From Alteromonadaceae bacterium (GTDB lineage: Bacteria > Pseudomonadota > Gammaproteobacteria > Enterobacterales > Alteromonadaceae): a stretch of 44,084 nucleotides of DNA. The notes under the pieces are model-generated. The model saw only the letters and a list, made by a program, of their open reading frames with translations, had not been told where the DNA came from and made no database searches. Positions 9,434 through 19,110 of the stretch are shown piece by piece. The position numbers were made by a program, and so were the translations under genes. The stretch is from the NCBI GenBank assembly GCA_013216015.1, contig JABSOI010000049.1, positions 1-44,084 of the forward strand, read 5' to 3'. How positions within the stretch are numbered: the first letter of the stretch is position 1; each line of letters begins with the position of its first letter.

Positions 9434-9904
9434 TTAACCTTGAAAAATCAAGGTTAAGTTGGATTCTGAAAAAGTAGCAGATACTGCTGAGGTAGCGTAA
9501 TCAGCCGCTAACTGCGCTCCAATATCGGAATTTTTAATCCCTGACACCGTTACCATGTATTGGGTAGTATCTTCAGTAACAACTGAAATAGCATAATTAC
9601 CGCCCCATGGATTTCTTGCTGTACCATCAGCCATGCGATCAGATACATAACCTTGAGCATCAAGCACTGACATTGATACACCAGTAAATACATTATTTCG
9701 CTGTTTAAATAGCCCTGCCCCATTTTGAATTTCAGAAATTTGTACTCTTGCTTTAGCAGCATCACCAATTCCCATGGCTTGTTCAATTTGAGGCCACAAA
9801 GTAATAGTCAAACCAACGATTATCATTAGCGCAATCATCAATTCGATTAAGGTAAAACCTTTTACCATTTTTATGTGTTGCTGCTTTTGTTGTTTTCTTT
9901 TCAC
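9434..9904 (-). CDS. pilS: type IV prepilin, likely major pilin (PilS-like)
   Basis: 156-aa prepilin with leader MKRKQQKQQHIKMVKG, then FTLIELMIALMII; cleavage after Gly16, Glu5 present. The head carries NPWGGNYAISV and lacks the disulfide-bonded D-region usual in type IVa pilins. The GTG at 9904 is chosen because AAGGAA lies 8 nt upstream; the internal ATG (codon 13) has no good site. It is first of the four pilin-like genes, just behind the PilR platform, where R64 has pilS. The assignment as major pilin rests on position and size. Confidence 0.75.
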   Translation of the reverse strand: MKRKQQKQQHIKMVKGFTLIELMIALMIIVGLTITLWPQIEQAMGIGDAAKARVQISEIQNGAGLFKQRNNVFTGVSMSVLDAQGYVSDRMADGTARNPWGGNYAISVVTEDTTQYMVTVSGIKNSDIGAQLAADYATSAVSATFSESNLTLIFQG

Positions 9905-9943
9905 TTCTCAGTTCCTTAATTTATGTTAAGTTTCAGCTAAAAA

Positions 9944-11101
9944 TTATCGGTATGACATTGCAAACAATGAGGATACAAGCCCCATAAATGCATTGACCAC
10001 CAATAACAAATTAAGTGACATGGTAATCCACAGAACCGTTGCCACCCACCGTCTGGTATGCATTAATGATCTGACGGCTTCATCTCCGCTGCGATCAGCG
10101 GCAACTGAAATCGCAGATTTTTTCCTGTCTTGATCAGGTGAATTTGCCGCATTTCTCAAACGAAACATCAAACGCTTGGACAACAAACCCGAATCGAGTG
10201 CATCACCTAAATTAGACTCACCAAATTGTGTTTCTCTAATGATGTGATTTAAATGAAACGTCATGTACGCATTGGAATGTTTCTTCAATTCAACCGCTGC
10301 ACGATGAAGGTTATATCTTGTCTCTACGAGGATCCCCAATGTCGTCATCATCTTCATGGCAGCAAAATTTTTATAAATATTTAAAGGGAAGTGATTATCA
10401 GCAATCAACCTGAAACGGCTCGTGTTATTTCTTACAAAATGGTTAAAAGCAAGGTAAGAGGCTAACAATAATACCATCAAATACAGGCTGTTACTTTTCA
10501 TCCATGATGAAAAACCCATCACAATATTGACAGAAGAAGATAATTTTTCTGCTGGTATTAAGCTAGAAAATTGAGGTAATACAAACATCCCCATTACCAT
10601 CATGAAACCAAGAACGATAAACTGATAAATAAAGGGTTGTTTAACGGGTTTCCAAAATTCAGACCGGGCCCTTTTCTCTTGTGCTTCCTGTTTTAAAAAT
10701 TCATTAACAACTTTCGTTAAAGCTTTTGACCCCGCACTTTGCCCGGCATCAAATAAAGTAACAACTTCCGGTTCAAACCAGTCGATTAAACCTTCACTAA
10801 TAGGCAAACCTTTCTCTAAAGCGTTATAAATTGACTCTGCCGCTTTAACTTCTAACGTCAAACGAGCATCATCTTTACCTGCATCAATAATTGAACGACA
10901 AGCTTGTGATGGACTACAGTCATCATTAAGCCAAGTCGCAAAATCTTGAATAAATTCTATTTGCCGTTTTTGGTTAAAACCCCACGTTCTAACGAGGCGT
11001 TTAATTTTATCCCAGTTTTGATAATTTAGCCCCGCATACTCAAGGCCGATTAAAGACAATTTTTTAATAAACTGTTCCATTGGTTCTGTGTCTATTGTCA
11101 T
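9944..11101 (-). CDS. pilR: type IVb pilus inner-membrane platform protein PilR
   Basis: 385-aa member of the GspF/PilC/PilR platform family, which forms the inner-membrane base on which the PilQ ATPase acts. Three hydrophobic segments are visible, two around residues 160-235 and one near the C-terminus (VLWITMSLNLLLVVNAFMG). Two repeats of the family's cytoplasmic helical domain lie before and after the central pair, the second with the NAANSPDQDRKK stretch. The ATG at 11101 has GAGG 7 nt upstream and is preferred over the TTG two codons earlier. Unusually, it is separated from pilQ by about 2.3 kb that contains an opposite-strand pseudogene, so it may need its own promoter. Confidence 0.85.
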   Translation of the reverse strand: MTIDTEPMEQFIKKLSLIGLEYAGLNYQNWDKIKRLVRTWGFNQKRQIEFIQDFATWLNDDCSPSQACRSIIDAGKDDARLTLEVKAAESIYNALEKGLPISEGLIDWFEPEVVTLFDAGQSAGSKALTKVVNEFLKQEAQEKRARSEFWKPVKQPFIYQFIVLGFMMVMGMFVLPQFSSLIPAEKLSSSVNIVMGFSSWMKSNSLYLMVLLLASYLAFNHFVRNNTSRFRLIADNHFPLNIYKNFAAMKMMTTLGILVETRYNLHRAAVELKKHSNAYMTFHLNHIIRETQFGESNLGDALDSGLLSKRLMFRLRNAANSPDQDRKKSAISVAADRSGDEAVRSLMHTRRWVATVLWITMSLNLLLVVNAFMGLVSSLFAMSYR

Positions 11102-11936
11102 TTTCAAACCTCAAATGATTCAATGTGCACAATAGTAAAAGGATAAAATGAATGTTGTTCTGAGAAACAAGGGGGGAATGTGCTGTGTTTTATTTGATTG
11201 ATCGTTTGTCATGAATTAAGTGAATTAATCATCACTTAATCGTCAAATTTAAATCCAGAGTAAAGTTTAATCGTACAATGTAACGACTTGATGTTCGCAT
11301 TGAAGACATAAGCTATCGGTTGCTCTTTAGCTCATCTGTTCGCTTAAAAGCAGACATTTATGGTTGAGTTTGAAATGCTAACAACTACCACTTCGAGACA
11401 TTTCATTGAGATTAAAAAGTGGCCTTCAGATGTATATACAGTGATTTGTGTACTTTACCTACTGACTGATTAAGGCGTACAGGTATATGTCATGAGCTTT
11501 ATCAACACTTAATACACGTGTGTACTATAAACCTAAAAACTATCCGATTCACTGTTTGGCTCTTTTCTATTTTAAAAAGTAGTTTAAGAGGGCGCAAGAA
11601 GGATATGTGTACCACTTAGAACTTTGCCTCCCACGCTTTACTGTGGGGATGCTGGCTTTGAAGGATCATAGGCAAACACATAGCATGTTCAACAACACAC
11701 CAGATCAGCTTGAGGAAAAATCAGGCTTGAAATCACAAAGTAAATAGTACCTCAGTTGTGTTATTTTCATGATTAACTACAGTTTAAATAGCACACTGTA
11801 GATCCTAACAGGTCATTTCTTAGGCTCTGCCACCGCAGGTTCCTGCGTCTTCTTTTTACTGCTTCTCCATATGAAGGGCTTCGAATAACTGTTATCATGA
11901 CAACTGATTTTCAATAGTACTTAATAGGGATATTAC
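11102..11936. other. 835-bp intergenic region inside the pilus operon
   Basis: No coding frame of useful length on either strand. The promoter for pilR and the pilins must lie here if the upstream operon transcript does not cross it, but I cannot pick one out with confidence. Confidence 0.4.
11834..11859 (+). terminator. possible terminator-like hairpin
   Basis: CGCAGGTTCCTGCG is self-complementary and is followed on the plus strand by TCTTCTTTTT. The stem is short and the loop tight, and there is no intact plus-strand gene upstream of it. Confidence 0.3.
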
Positions 11937-13052
11937 ATGAAACAGCTATTTTTCTTAGGGTTAATTACTTTAGTTTTGTCTTGTTCTGACATTATACAAA
12001 ACGTTCGCCAACAGCTTCTTAAAATCCAAATGTTATCTTCGAATACGAACCCCAAGGCATAGACTCATTTATAACGTTCAAAGCATTTAATGCCTATAAA
12101 CACAAAAATGAAAACGTATCAGGGTTTAAGAGTTTTGCGCAATCAGAGGGAGGGGCTTGGGCTTATGTGACCAACCGTGAATCACAAGAGATTGCTGATT
12201 TGGATGTGCATAATTATTGCGAAAAGCACAATAACAAGTTTGCAGGCATTTACCCATGTAAACTCATTAATGTATCCGGTGAATGGCTTAATTATCCCAA
12301 TCGAGCCAAAGATATACTAGACTTTTTACCAGAATTCACACCTGAAGCTCCTATAGACCTGCGACAGTTACGCAGTAATTCTAACGAAGACATACAGAAC
12401 CAGAATTACGCGATGGCCTTTTCACCAACACGCACTCGAAGTGGATGAGCATTACAGTGCGGTAAGACTGTCATATGGGCTAATGGCCTGGGCTAAACTC
12501 GGCGATAAATATCCACCAGCCAAAACACTTCTCAGATACGCCGCAAACTATGCAAAACATACTTTAATGGATAACCCAAAAGAGTCTTTTTCTTTGATCC
12601 ATGAATATATATCTATCAATAGGACGTTAGAGCGAACAGATCAGTCTATCAGCTTTTTTAAATGGCTAGATACGCATCATCCTGACGTCGCTTCTATAAC
12701 CTTTCATATTTTTCAGGATGTGTTGACAAAGCATGAACAGTTTTCACTCTATAACAAATATCTCAATCCAAATCTCAATTTCAGCCAGATGGTATCAACT
12801 TACGGTTTTTCAATAGATGCCAATAAACGAGGAGTATACGGAGATAAGGAAAGAACCCAAAAAATGACAAGATCAGATACCAAAATTTTTATATATAATG
12901 TATCTAGACTAGTAGCCATACTTGTTATGAATGAGCGGGCAGATGAAGCACAAAGCATAGTTAAAAAGGCTAAATTAGAGCTAAGTTCTGACGAATTCAT
13001 CACATCATTAAATAGTGCCCTAAATGGAAAACTTCCCCAAACTCGATTTTGA
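11937..13052 (+). pseudogene. plus-strand lipoprotein gene, two frameshifts
   Basis: An ATG at 11937 with AGGG upstream opens a lipoprotein signal (MKQLFFLGLITLVLSC, Cys16). That frame ends at TAG near 12060. The mature protein continues in another frame from about 12032 (VIFEYEPQGIDSFITFKAF...), with a YPCKLINV motif, and stops at 12446-12448. The original frame resumes near 12410 (HQHALEVDEHYSAV...) and runs to 13052 as a helical TPR-like tail. Two opposite single-base shifts are needed to join the parts. I do not recognise the family. It lies opposite to and between pilQ and pilR, so it is an insertion into the pilus operon that has since decayed. Confidence 0.65.
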
Positions 13053-13400
13053 CATTTGTCAGTTAAAAACAGAGATGATTTGAGAGGTGATGCAAATTTA
13101 AGCCCGTTAAATCATATATTAAATTGTCCAATCTGAACTTAAATGGTTAAGCCAGATTTGAACCGATACAAATTAAGTTTTAACCCCCTTCGACTTTGTC
13201 GTAGCTTAATTACCTAGCAATTTTGTAGCCATTAACTTAGGTTTCGATGAAGATATCCCATCTAAATTATCCGCAATAGAACCCTATCAGATCTAATGCA
13301 AGCAGGCACCGCTTTGATTTTTTCTGAACTACACAGCGAGTAGAGAACATTGGATATTATCGCAAGTGAAAGGAGAATAAACGGTAGTGCTCAGCATCAT
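13053..13400. other. intergenic, no gene seen
   Basis: Stretch between the lipoprotein pseudogene and the end of pilQ (convergent genes). I see no coding frame and no convincing terminator. Confidence 0.4.
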
Positions 13401-15029
13401 TTAAATGATTAAACCACTATTATCAAATTCAACGTCGGGATAGGTAATAATACTTTCTTCATTAAAGAGATTGGTGATATGGCGCTTTGCTTCAAAGGGA
13501 TCTATAACACCTTGGGCGATGCGTAATCTTGCCCTTTCAGCCATGCCTTTCCAGCCTGATTTTTTTAAATGCGTTTCTAGACCCACTAAATCATAGTCTG
13601 CAATAAAATGACGGCAGGCATCGTCAAACATGATTATTTCTGCAATCAAGACACGCCCTTTGGTACCGGTGTGATTACAATGCTTACAACCTGCTTTACT
13701 GGCAATGTTTGCATATCCTAGACCTTTTACATTTGTTTCAATTCGACAATGTGGACATAGTGATGGAATAAGGCGTTGTGCCACAATACAACGAAATAAA
13801 TTTCGTTCAGATAATATTTTTGAACTGATCCCTTCATCAATTAATCGGCTAATACCGCCAATTGCATCATTGGTATGGAGCGTAGATACCATTAAGTGTC
13901 CTGTTAATGCTGATTTAATGACAATATCGGCAACGTCTTTAGAGCGCATTTCACTGATGCCGATGATATCCGGATCTTGTCTTAATGCGTTGTTGAGATA
14001 ATCAATAAAACCGAGTCCTTTTATTTCAGGAAATACGGGTTTTTGTACCGTGTTTTTTCTTTTAACACGGTACTCAACCGGATCTTCTAATAAAATAACT
14101 TTTCTATCTTCATCAATGGTTTCATACAACGCCGCAAGGGTCGTTGATTTACCCGAGCCGGTAGGGCCCGTTAATAAAACTATACCCGAAGGTGCATCAC
14201 AAGCATCAATCAACATTTGTTTTACATCTAGGTCCATCATTAAGTCATCAATGGTTTTTTTCGCTTCCTGACTCGTTCTGATCACTCTCATTACGGTGTG
14301 TGGCCCCTCTAATGAACCACTCTTGGATGTTCTGAGGTTTATTTTCTCACGCTTTGTTTTATGCTTAGTGTTATCGCTATGATCGGGGAGTTCTACATTC
14401 ATGTAAATGGAAACATCTGTCATTTCATTATCGTCAGTCACCGAACGGTAATCAGGTGATTTAGTATTTAAACCTGCCGCAATAATACTGATCGCTTGTT
14501 CACGACCCAGTGGTGTTCTTTGATTAAAGAGCCCGTCGATCCGAAAAACAGCTTCTGCTCTGTCTTCATGGACATAAAAATGAATATCGGAGGCTCCACT
14601 TAAGACGGCTTCAGTAACAATGTTTTCTAAATCTTTCAGTACTGCGCTTTTTGAATCTTCATTGCTATGGCTCGTTTTCGATTTTGTAGATGATGCATCA
14701 TGTAAAATTGCATGAATTTCCTTAGGCGTGGAAATTTCTACGGTAATATCGCTGATAGCGTGTTTCGAAAGCAGCAGTGTTTCTATGTTCTGGATTTCAA
14801 TTGATTTTTGGTAATAGGCGTTTTCGGTGGTTATGATTATTGCCTTATTATCACAACCCAAAGGAATGATAATAGCAATGAAGATGGTTTCTTCATCTTC
14901 GTTATCACCACTTCCTTCATACGCTAAACATTGTTCTAATAATGGTTTAAAAAAGCTATACGCCTCGTCTTTGTACTGAGTAAACGAAAATTGACCTAGC
15001 TTTTTTATTTCTGAAATCATATGTGCCAC
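13401..15029 (-). CDS. pilQ: type IVb pilus assembly ATPase PilQ
   Basis: 542-aa GspE/PilB-family secretion ATPase that powers pilin polymerisation at the inner membrane. Motifs: Walker A GPTGSGKST at 288-296, Asp box VILLEDPVEY at 311-320, Walker B region DPDIIGISEMR at 352-362 and His box STLHTND at 382-388. A zinc-binding four-Cys site follows (C425, C428, C448, C451), as in PilB/GspE. The N-terminal 130 residues are divergent. Two starts are possible, GTG 15029 and ATG 15020, neither with a strong Shine-Dalgarno. It begins just after pilP and is the last gene before the operon is interrupted. Confidence 0.92.
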   Translation of the reverse strand: MAHMISEIKKLGQFSFTQYKDEAYSFFKPLLEQCLAYEGSGDNEDEETIFIAIIIPLGCDNKAIIITTENAYYQKSIEIQNIETLLLSKHAISDITVEISTPKEIHAILHDASSTKSKTSHSNEDSKSAVLKDLENIVTEAVLSGASDIHFYVHEDRAEAVFRIDGLFNQRTPLGREQAISIIAAGLNTKSPDYRSVTDDNEMTDVSIYMNVELPDHSDNTKHKTKREKINLRTSKSGSLEGPHTVMRVIRTSQEAKKTIDDLMMDLDVKQMLIDACDAPSGIVLLTGPTGSGKSTTLAALYETIDEDRKVILLEDPVEYRVKRKNTVQKPVFPEIKGLGFIDYLNNALRQDPDIIGISEMRSKDVADIVIKSALTGHLMVSTLHTNDAIGGISRLIDEGISSKILSERNLFRCIVAQRLIPSLCPHCRIETNVKGLGYANIASKAGCKHCNHTGTKGRVLIAEIIMFDDACRHFIADYDLVGLETHLKKSGWKGMAERARLRIAQGVIDPFEAKRHITNLFNEESIITYPDVEFDNSGLII

Positions 15030-15032
15030 TAT

Positions 15033-15779
15033 TTAATATGCATAAAGGATGATTTGTTTTTTATCCTTGGATAAAACAACCTGATTTGAAGTCACCGATT
15101 CAACCTTGATTTCACCAAATAATTTATATCCTTCTTTAGCTGGTATATGTTTGTCTTTATACCCAAGTCTGGCAATATATTGTCCTTTATCTTTGATAAT
15201 AGCTCTTAATACAAAATCATTTAGGCTTAAATTTTCTAAGGAATAATTGTTTTGCGAACTGCTGTTGTTATTGTTTTTGTAATTGTTACTGTGATTTGAA
15301 GGTAAATGATTAAAATTACCTCGTCTTTGTCCTGCCTGAGTATCAATTGAGTCAACCTCAAGGTTTTTCGTTAACTCGGCATTAATCTGCTTTCTTTTAC
15401 GTTTCCATAATTCAGCGTCATAAAGGGATTTTTCTTCTTCCGCTCTTTCTTTAGCCCTACGTTTACGTAGTTCCTGGATACGATATGATTTTGCTTCGAT
15501 TAGAAAGGCATATGCTTCATCCTGATTGGGAGCATTCTCAACAATTTGTCTGGCTAAACTTTCAATACTTTGTGAAATATAACCACGATCAGGTGGTTGA
15601 ATAATATTTAATTTATTCTTGATGTTGTTTGTATTGCTAACATTTGAACTCATTGACTTATCTATCGATGGATTGACCGCCGCTATTTCCTTTGAATAAC
15701 CATCATAAACCCGATAACCAATGCTAGAGAATAAAAACACGCTAGCAGCAATTCCCATAATTAACGTTCGCTTATTCAC
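15033..15779 (-). CDS. pilP: type IVb pilus protein PilP
   Basis: 248-aa bitopic inner-membrane protein: membrane anchor at about residues 7-24, a long charged/Ser/Asn-rich periplasmic stretch with a Lys/Glu/Arg helix (about 95-145), and a small C-terminal beta domain (about 185-248). That domain, with YIARLGYKDKHIPAKEGYKL, resembles the PilP domain that docks with the secretin. The GTG start overlaps the pilO2 stop by 4 nt (GTGA). Family assignment rests on this C-terminal domain and on the position between pilO2 and pilQ, which matches R64 order. Confidence 0.75.
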   Translation of the reverse strand: MNKRTLIMGIAASVFLFSSIGYRVYDGYSKEIAAVNPSIDKSMSSNVSNTNNIKNKLNIIQPPDRGYISQSIESLARQIVENAPNQDEAYAFLIEAKSYRIQELRKRRAKERAEEEKSLYDAELWKRKRKQINAELTKNLEVDSIDTQAGQRRGNFNHLPSNHSNNYKNNNNSSSQNNYSLENLSLNDFVLRAIIKDKGQYIARLGYKDKHIPAKEGYKLFGEIKVESVTSNQVVLSKDKKQIILYAY

Positions 15780-17032
15780 AATTTATCTCCAAACACTGAA
15801 ATTTTTATTCCGCCTGTGAAGCGTTCTTTGTCAACAATATATTGTCCAGCATTTGGATCTACACTATCCCCGCCCAAACTTACTGGTAACCTTTTCAAAA
15901 TTGCGCCAAGTGTTAATAAATCTTCTTTAAATATCCCTTTAAACTGAAACATTAATTCCCTGATTGCCCACTTGTTGCCTTTTGGGATGTCCCGCAGGAA
16001 CGTCACTTCAGCCCCTGGAATATATTCATTGACCGCATCTCTGATAAAATAATGAATGTCTTCAACATTATATAATGGCGACTTATCTTCTGTAGCAATG
16101 GGTAGGTTAGCCCCATGACCTAAAACAACCGTTTCAGTTGCATTAACCATCACCAGCATATTGTTCTTTTTGGCAAAGCCACGGAGAATACTCAGGCTAC
16201 CTTTTTCACTTGTGATCATTCGATAACTGACTTGTCCTTTGGTATGAATGACTTTATCAACCGTCCATCCGGTGAGTATTAACAGACGAACGTGATTGTT
16301 ATAATCCTGGGCCATTCTATTGAGCACCTGAACGGTGTCTGTTCGCATTGATTGATAAAAACTGTCGTATGGATCTGCTATAGATGCTTTCACTTCCGCA
16401 TTCTCATTCATACCGATAAACCTATTTCCCACGATGAAAATAAAGACAAGTGCAATCAGGTACAACAACCAAGGTTTTCTACTGTCGATTTTTTGCATAG
16501 CTTCTTTTTCAGGTAAAAGAAGAAACTCATCCGTAGGCGCCAATTCGTCCGTTAAAGCGTCAGCTAAATTCTCAACGCGTTCTTCAAAGGCCACTTTTAA
16601 TGTCTTTGATAGCCCATTTTCAAGGAATTGATAATTTACTAGGGTAAAACGATGAAGATCACCACCATCCACGATGGATTGTAAATGTTGCTCTATTTCG
16701 CTTTTGTGGCCAATTTTGTCTTGTTTGATCTCGTTGTTTTTAATAACAACGAGCGCATTATGCTCTTCATTGTTTCGTTCAATGTAAATAACATTGTCTA
16801 ACTTGCGCTTTTTGCAGTACAAGAGAAATCGACTGGCAAAATCATAAGTATCTTTATCCGTACCATAAGAGGCGTGCAGTGCTTCACCTGATGCGATGAC
16901 GTTTAAATACCTGAACTCGTTCTGTTTAGCCACAGAGCTGATTTTTGCTTCCCTTTTCGCTCCCTTAAAAATCTTCCTGTAGGGCTGAAAAACCCATCTG
17001 TATTCCTCTTTTGGGCTGGTATAAATGCGCAT
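15776..17032 (-). CDS. pilO2: type 4b pilus protein PilO2
   Basis: 418-aa protein with a cytoplasmic N-terminal domain (about 1-185), one membrane helix (about 188-205, WLLYLIALVFIFIVGNRFIG) and a periplasmic C-terminal domain. This layout matches the PilO2 family, which combines PilM/PilN-like and PilO-like parts of the alignment complex. AAGGA lies 9 nt before the ATG, in the gap after the pilN stop. Gene order pilN-pilO-pilP-pilQ supports the call. Confidence 0.75.
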   Translation of the reverse strand: MRIYTSPKEEYRWVFQPYRKIFKGAKREAKISSVAKQNEFRYLNVIASGEALHASYGTDKDTYDFASRFLLYCKKRKLDNVIYIERNNEEHNALVVIKNNEIKQDKIGHKSEIEQHLQSIVDGGDLHRFTLVNYQFLENGLSKTLKVAFEERVENLADALTDELAPTDEFLLLPEKEAMQKIDSRKPWLLYLIALVFIFIVGNRFIGMNENAEVKASIADPYDSFYQSMRTDTVQVLNRMAQDYNNHVRLLILTGWTVDKVIHTKGQVSYRMITSEKGSLSILRGFAKKNNMLVMVNATETVVLGHGANLPIATEDKSPLYNVEDIHYFIRDAVNEYIPGAEVTFLRDIPKGNKWAIRELMFQFKGIFKEDLLTLGAILKRLPVSLGGDSVDPNAGQYIVDKERFTGGIKISVFGDKL

Positions 17033-17043
17033 AAAATCAGTCC

Positions 17044-18558
17044 TTACCGATGAACAACACGAGGGGTAATTAGCACGATAGTTTCTTTCGTGCTTTTCTT
17101 ACCTCCCACTTCACCGCCAAGCAATAACATGCCTGCAGTGGTATTTTCAGTGTATTCGTGGCGATCTTGACTGGATCCAGAAATTAATAGGGTTTCCCCA
17201 TCACGAACCGAAAACTTTAAGAATAAGTCAGAGAAACGAGTTTCGGGGGTTTCAATGGTTCTACTGCCACTGGTAATATTTCTTAATCTTTCTAAGTTTG
17301 TTAACCTCGTTGAAAGCTGGATAATGATCTGGTCATTAACCGCATTTGGCAGCATATAAATAGCGTCACCCGTTTTTAATATACCCGGTATTAAATTATC
17401 TTGAGAGCCGACGTTTGCCGTAGAAGTGCCGCCGCTTTGTGCCAGGTACCCCAGTTCGCTACCTTCCACAATTTTGGAAACTTGATTGTTTAAACTCACA
17501 ATCCGGCGATTTTTAACACTGCTGATCACACCGTATTTATCTAGTGCATTAATGAGCACCTGAGAACCTGTATATTTACCTGTTTCTCGAGAGTAACCCA
17601 ATATTGTTGGTGCCAGTTCATCTTGAACCAGTGTATTAAAAGCAGTTCCTAATCCGAAAACACCGGCACTGGCTAAATCTTCTTTTATCACTTTCCAGTT
17701 AATACCGCGCTGATCGCCTTTTTCTGAGATATATTCAATAATTTGAAGGTCAACCGTAACCATTTTAGTCAACCGGTCATTTTCATTATTTAGGTATTGT
17801 GCAATGGCCGTCACATTATCAGGGTAGTCTTTCACTAAAATACTTGATGTTGCCTGATTGATAACCAATACACCTTCCTTGCTTTTTAATAACGCTAAAC
17901 TTTTTTGTAAATCGCCCCATATAGATAATTCTTTCGTCGAAAAATTTATATAATCATCAGAAGATGAAAAGCCGGTATCACTCACTTGTGTATTTTCACT
18001 TCCACTACCCGACTGTTGAACCGCCTGTGAGGATTCTTTAGAGCCAAAAAAATAATCTGTTTGCCCGGCAATAAATGACACATCAAATTCAACTGTTTTA
18101 AATTTACTCCAAGTTAATAAATCTCCATCCACTTGGTAGCTAAATTTGGTAGCAAACGAAATTTTATCTAACAAGCCACCAATAGTCCCCTTATGTATTA
18201 AGGAAAATCCACGCTTTTTATCAAGACTGTCTAAATACCGAATGTTAATGCCCTTTTGAACCATCACATCCCGCATAGTTTCTTCTAAGGTATACTCCAG
18301 AAAACGTCCTTCAGTTGTCTCAAAAAACCAACTGGGTTTGTCTTTGTCCTTTTCTTTTAATTGAGGCACAAAAAACTCTGTTGAATATCGTACGAAGGGT
18401 AATTCAGGCTCAACTAAAGCGTGCGTATAAGCTTCTTTAACGCTTTCTTTTCCTCTCTTTTCAACATCATCATAAGAAGAGATATTAGAAGTACAACTAA
18501 CAACAAAAACCGCTGCACTAATACCTACGCTAAGACTAAATAATAATTTTTTCATCAT
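17044..18558 (-). CDS. pilN: type IVb pilus outer-membrane secretin PilN
   Basis: 504-aa lipoprotein secretin that forms the outer-membrane pore for the pilus. A lipobox (VVSC, Cys22) follows the signal peptide. The middle has a secretin N1-like domain (about 205-270, with VLVINQATSSILVKDYPDN) and the C-terminus is the secretin beta domain, with VPG-type sequence replaced by ETPETRFSDLFLKFSVRDGE and a terminal KETIVLITPRVV strand. It starts with two Met codons; the second is also usable. It follows the TcpQ-like gene by 12 nt. Confidence 0.88.
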   Translation of the reverse strand: MMKKLLFSLSVGISAAVFVVSCTSNISSYDDVEKRGKESVKEAYTHALVEPELPFVRYSTEFFVPQLKEKDKDKPSWFFETTEGRFLEYTLEETMRDVMVQKGINIRYLDSLDKKRGFSLIHKGTIGGLLDKISFATKFSYQVDGDLLTWSKFKTVEFDVSFIAGQTDYFFGSKESSQAVQQSGSGSENTQVSDTGFSSSDDYINFSTKELSIWGDLQKSLALLKSKEGVLVINQATSSILVKDYPDNVTAIAQYLNNENDRLTKMVTVDLQIIEYISEKGDQRGINWKVIKEDLASAGVFGLGTAFNTLVQDELAPTILGYSRETGKYTGSQVLINALDKYGVISSVKNRRIVSLNNQVSKIVEGSELGYLAQSGGTSTANVGSQDNLIPGILKTGDAIYMLPNAVNDQIIIQLSTRLTNLERLRNITSGSRTIETPETRFSDLFLKFSVRDGETLLISGSSQDRHEYTENTTAGMLLLGGEVGGKKSTKETIVLITPRVVHR

Positions 18559-18570
18559 AGGATACTTCGC

Positions 18571-19098
18571 TTAAATTGAGTCAATAACAACGGTTCCATT
18601 CCCTTTAAAGTCAGCGACCAAACGGTAAGGTTTCAGCAACTCATTTAAGACATGGTCAATTGTCTTTCCTTTTAATAGATGACTGTTCGGCCAAACAAAA
18701 TTACTGGAGGCTAACCATTGGACATCATCATCACTATCCACATAACGGTGATTAAGCAACAGTTCAATCAATTGGGGTTTTAGTAAACCCGCCTTTAATT
18801 TAAACGTAACTCGACCATCCACTCCATATCGCGAGAAGTTACCTTTTTGATAGACTACTGGCTTAACTTCTTCAGCATTATTCTTGTTATTGTTATTAGT
18901 CTTTGAAAGTGACGAGCTTATTGCGCTAATTTCACTGGGCTCAGATTTTGGTTTATTTTGAACAGTCGCATTTGTTTCATTGCCATTAAAAGAAATCTCC
19001 TTCACCTGGAAGCTTTTTACAACACTATTATCTCCACCTGCAATAGCGATTGTGCTAGCCAGACTACAAACTGATATGGTGAAAAGGTTTAGTTTCAT
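18571..19098 (-). CDS. TcpQ/PilL C-terminal-type pilus protein
   Basis: 175-aa exported protein: signal peptide (about 1-20), a linker rich in Asn/Lys/Ser, then a C-terminal domain (about 105-175). In that domain LKAGLLKPQLIELLLNHRYV and HVLNELLKPYRL match the TcpQ-like domain found at the C-terminus of PilL in R64-type pili and in other type IVb systems. This domain helps localise the secretin, which is encoded 12 nt downstream. AAGGA lies 7 nt before the ATG. The matching N-terminal PilL2 half is a separate gene 16 kb away (35403-35828). Confidence 0.75.
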   Translation of the reverse strand: MKLNLFTISVCSLASTIAIAGGDNSVVKSFQVKEISFNGNETNATVQNKPKSEPSEISAISSSLSKTNNNNKNNAEEVKPVVYQKGNFSRYGVDGRVTFKLKAGLLKPQLIELLLNHRYVDSDDDVQWLASSNFVWPNSHLLKGKTIDHVLNELLKPYRLVADFKGNGTVVIDSI

Positions 19099-19110
19099 GC
19101 TTTGTCCTTA

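Noticed and set aside
12005-12450. Programmed frameshifting in the plus-strand lipoprotein gene
   Set aside because: Two opposite shifts would be needed, with no slippery heptamer or following structure that I can point to.
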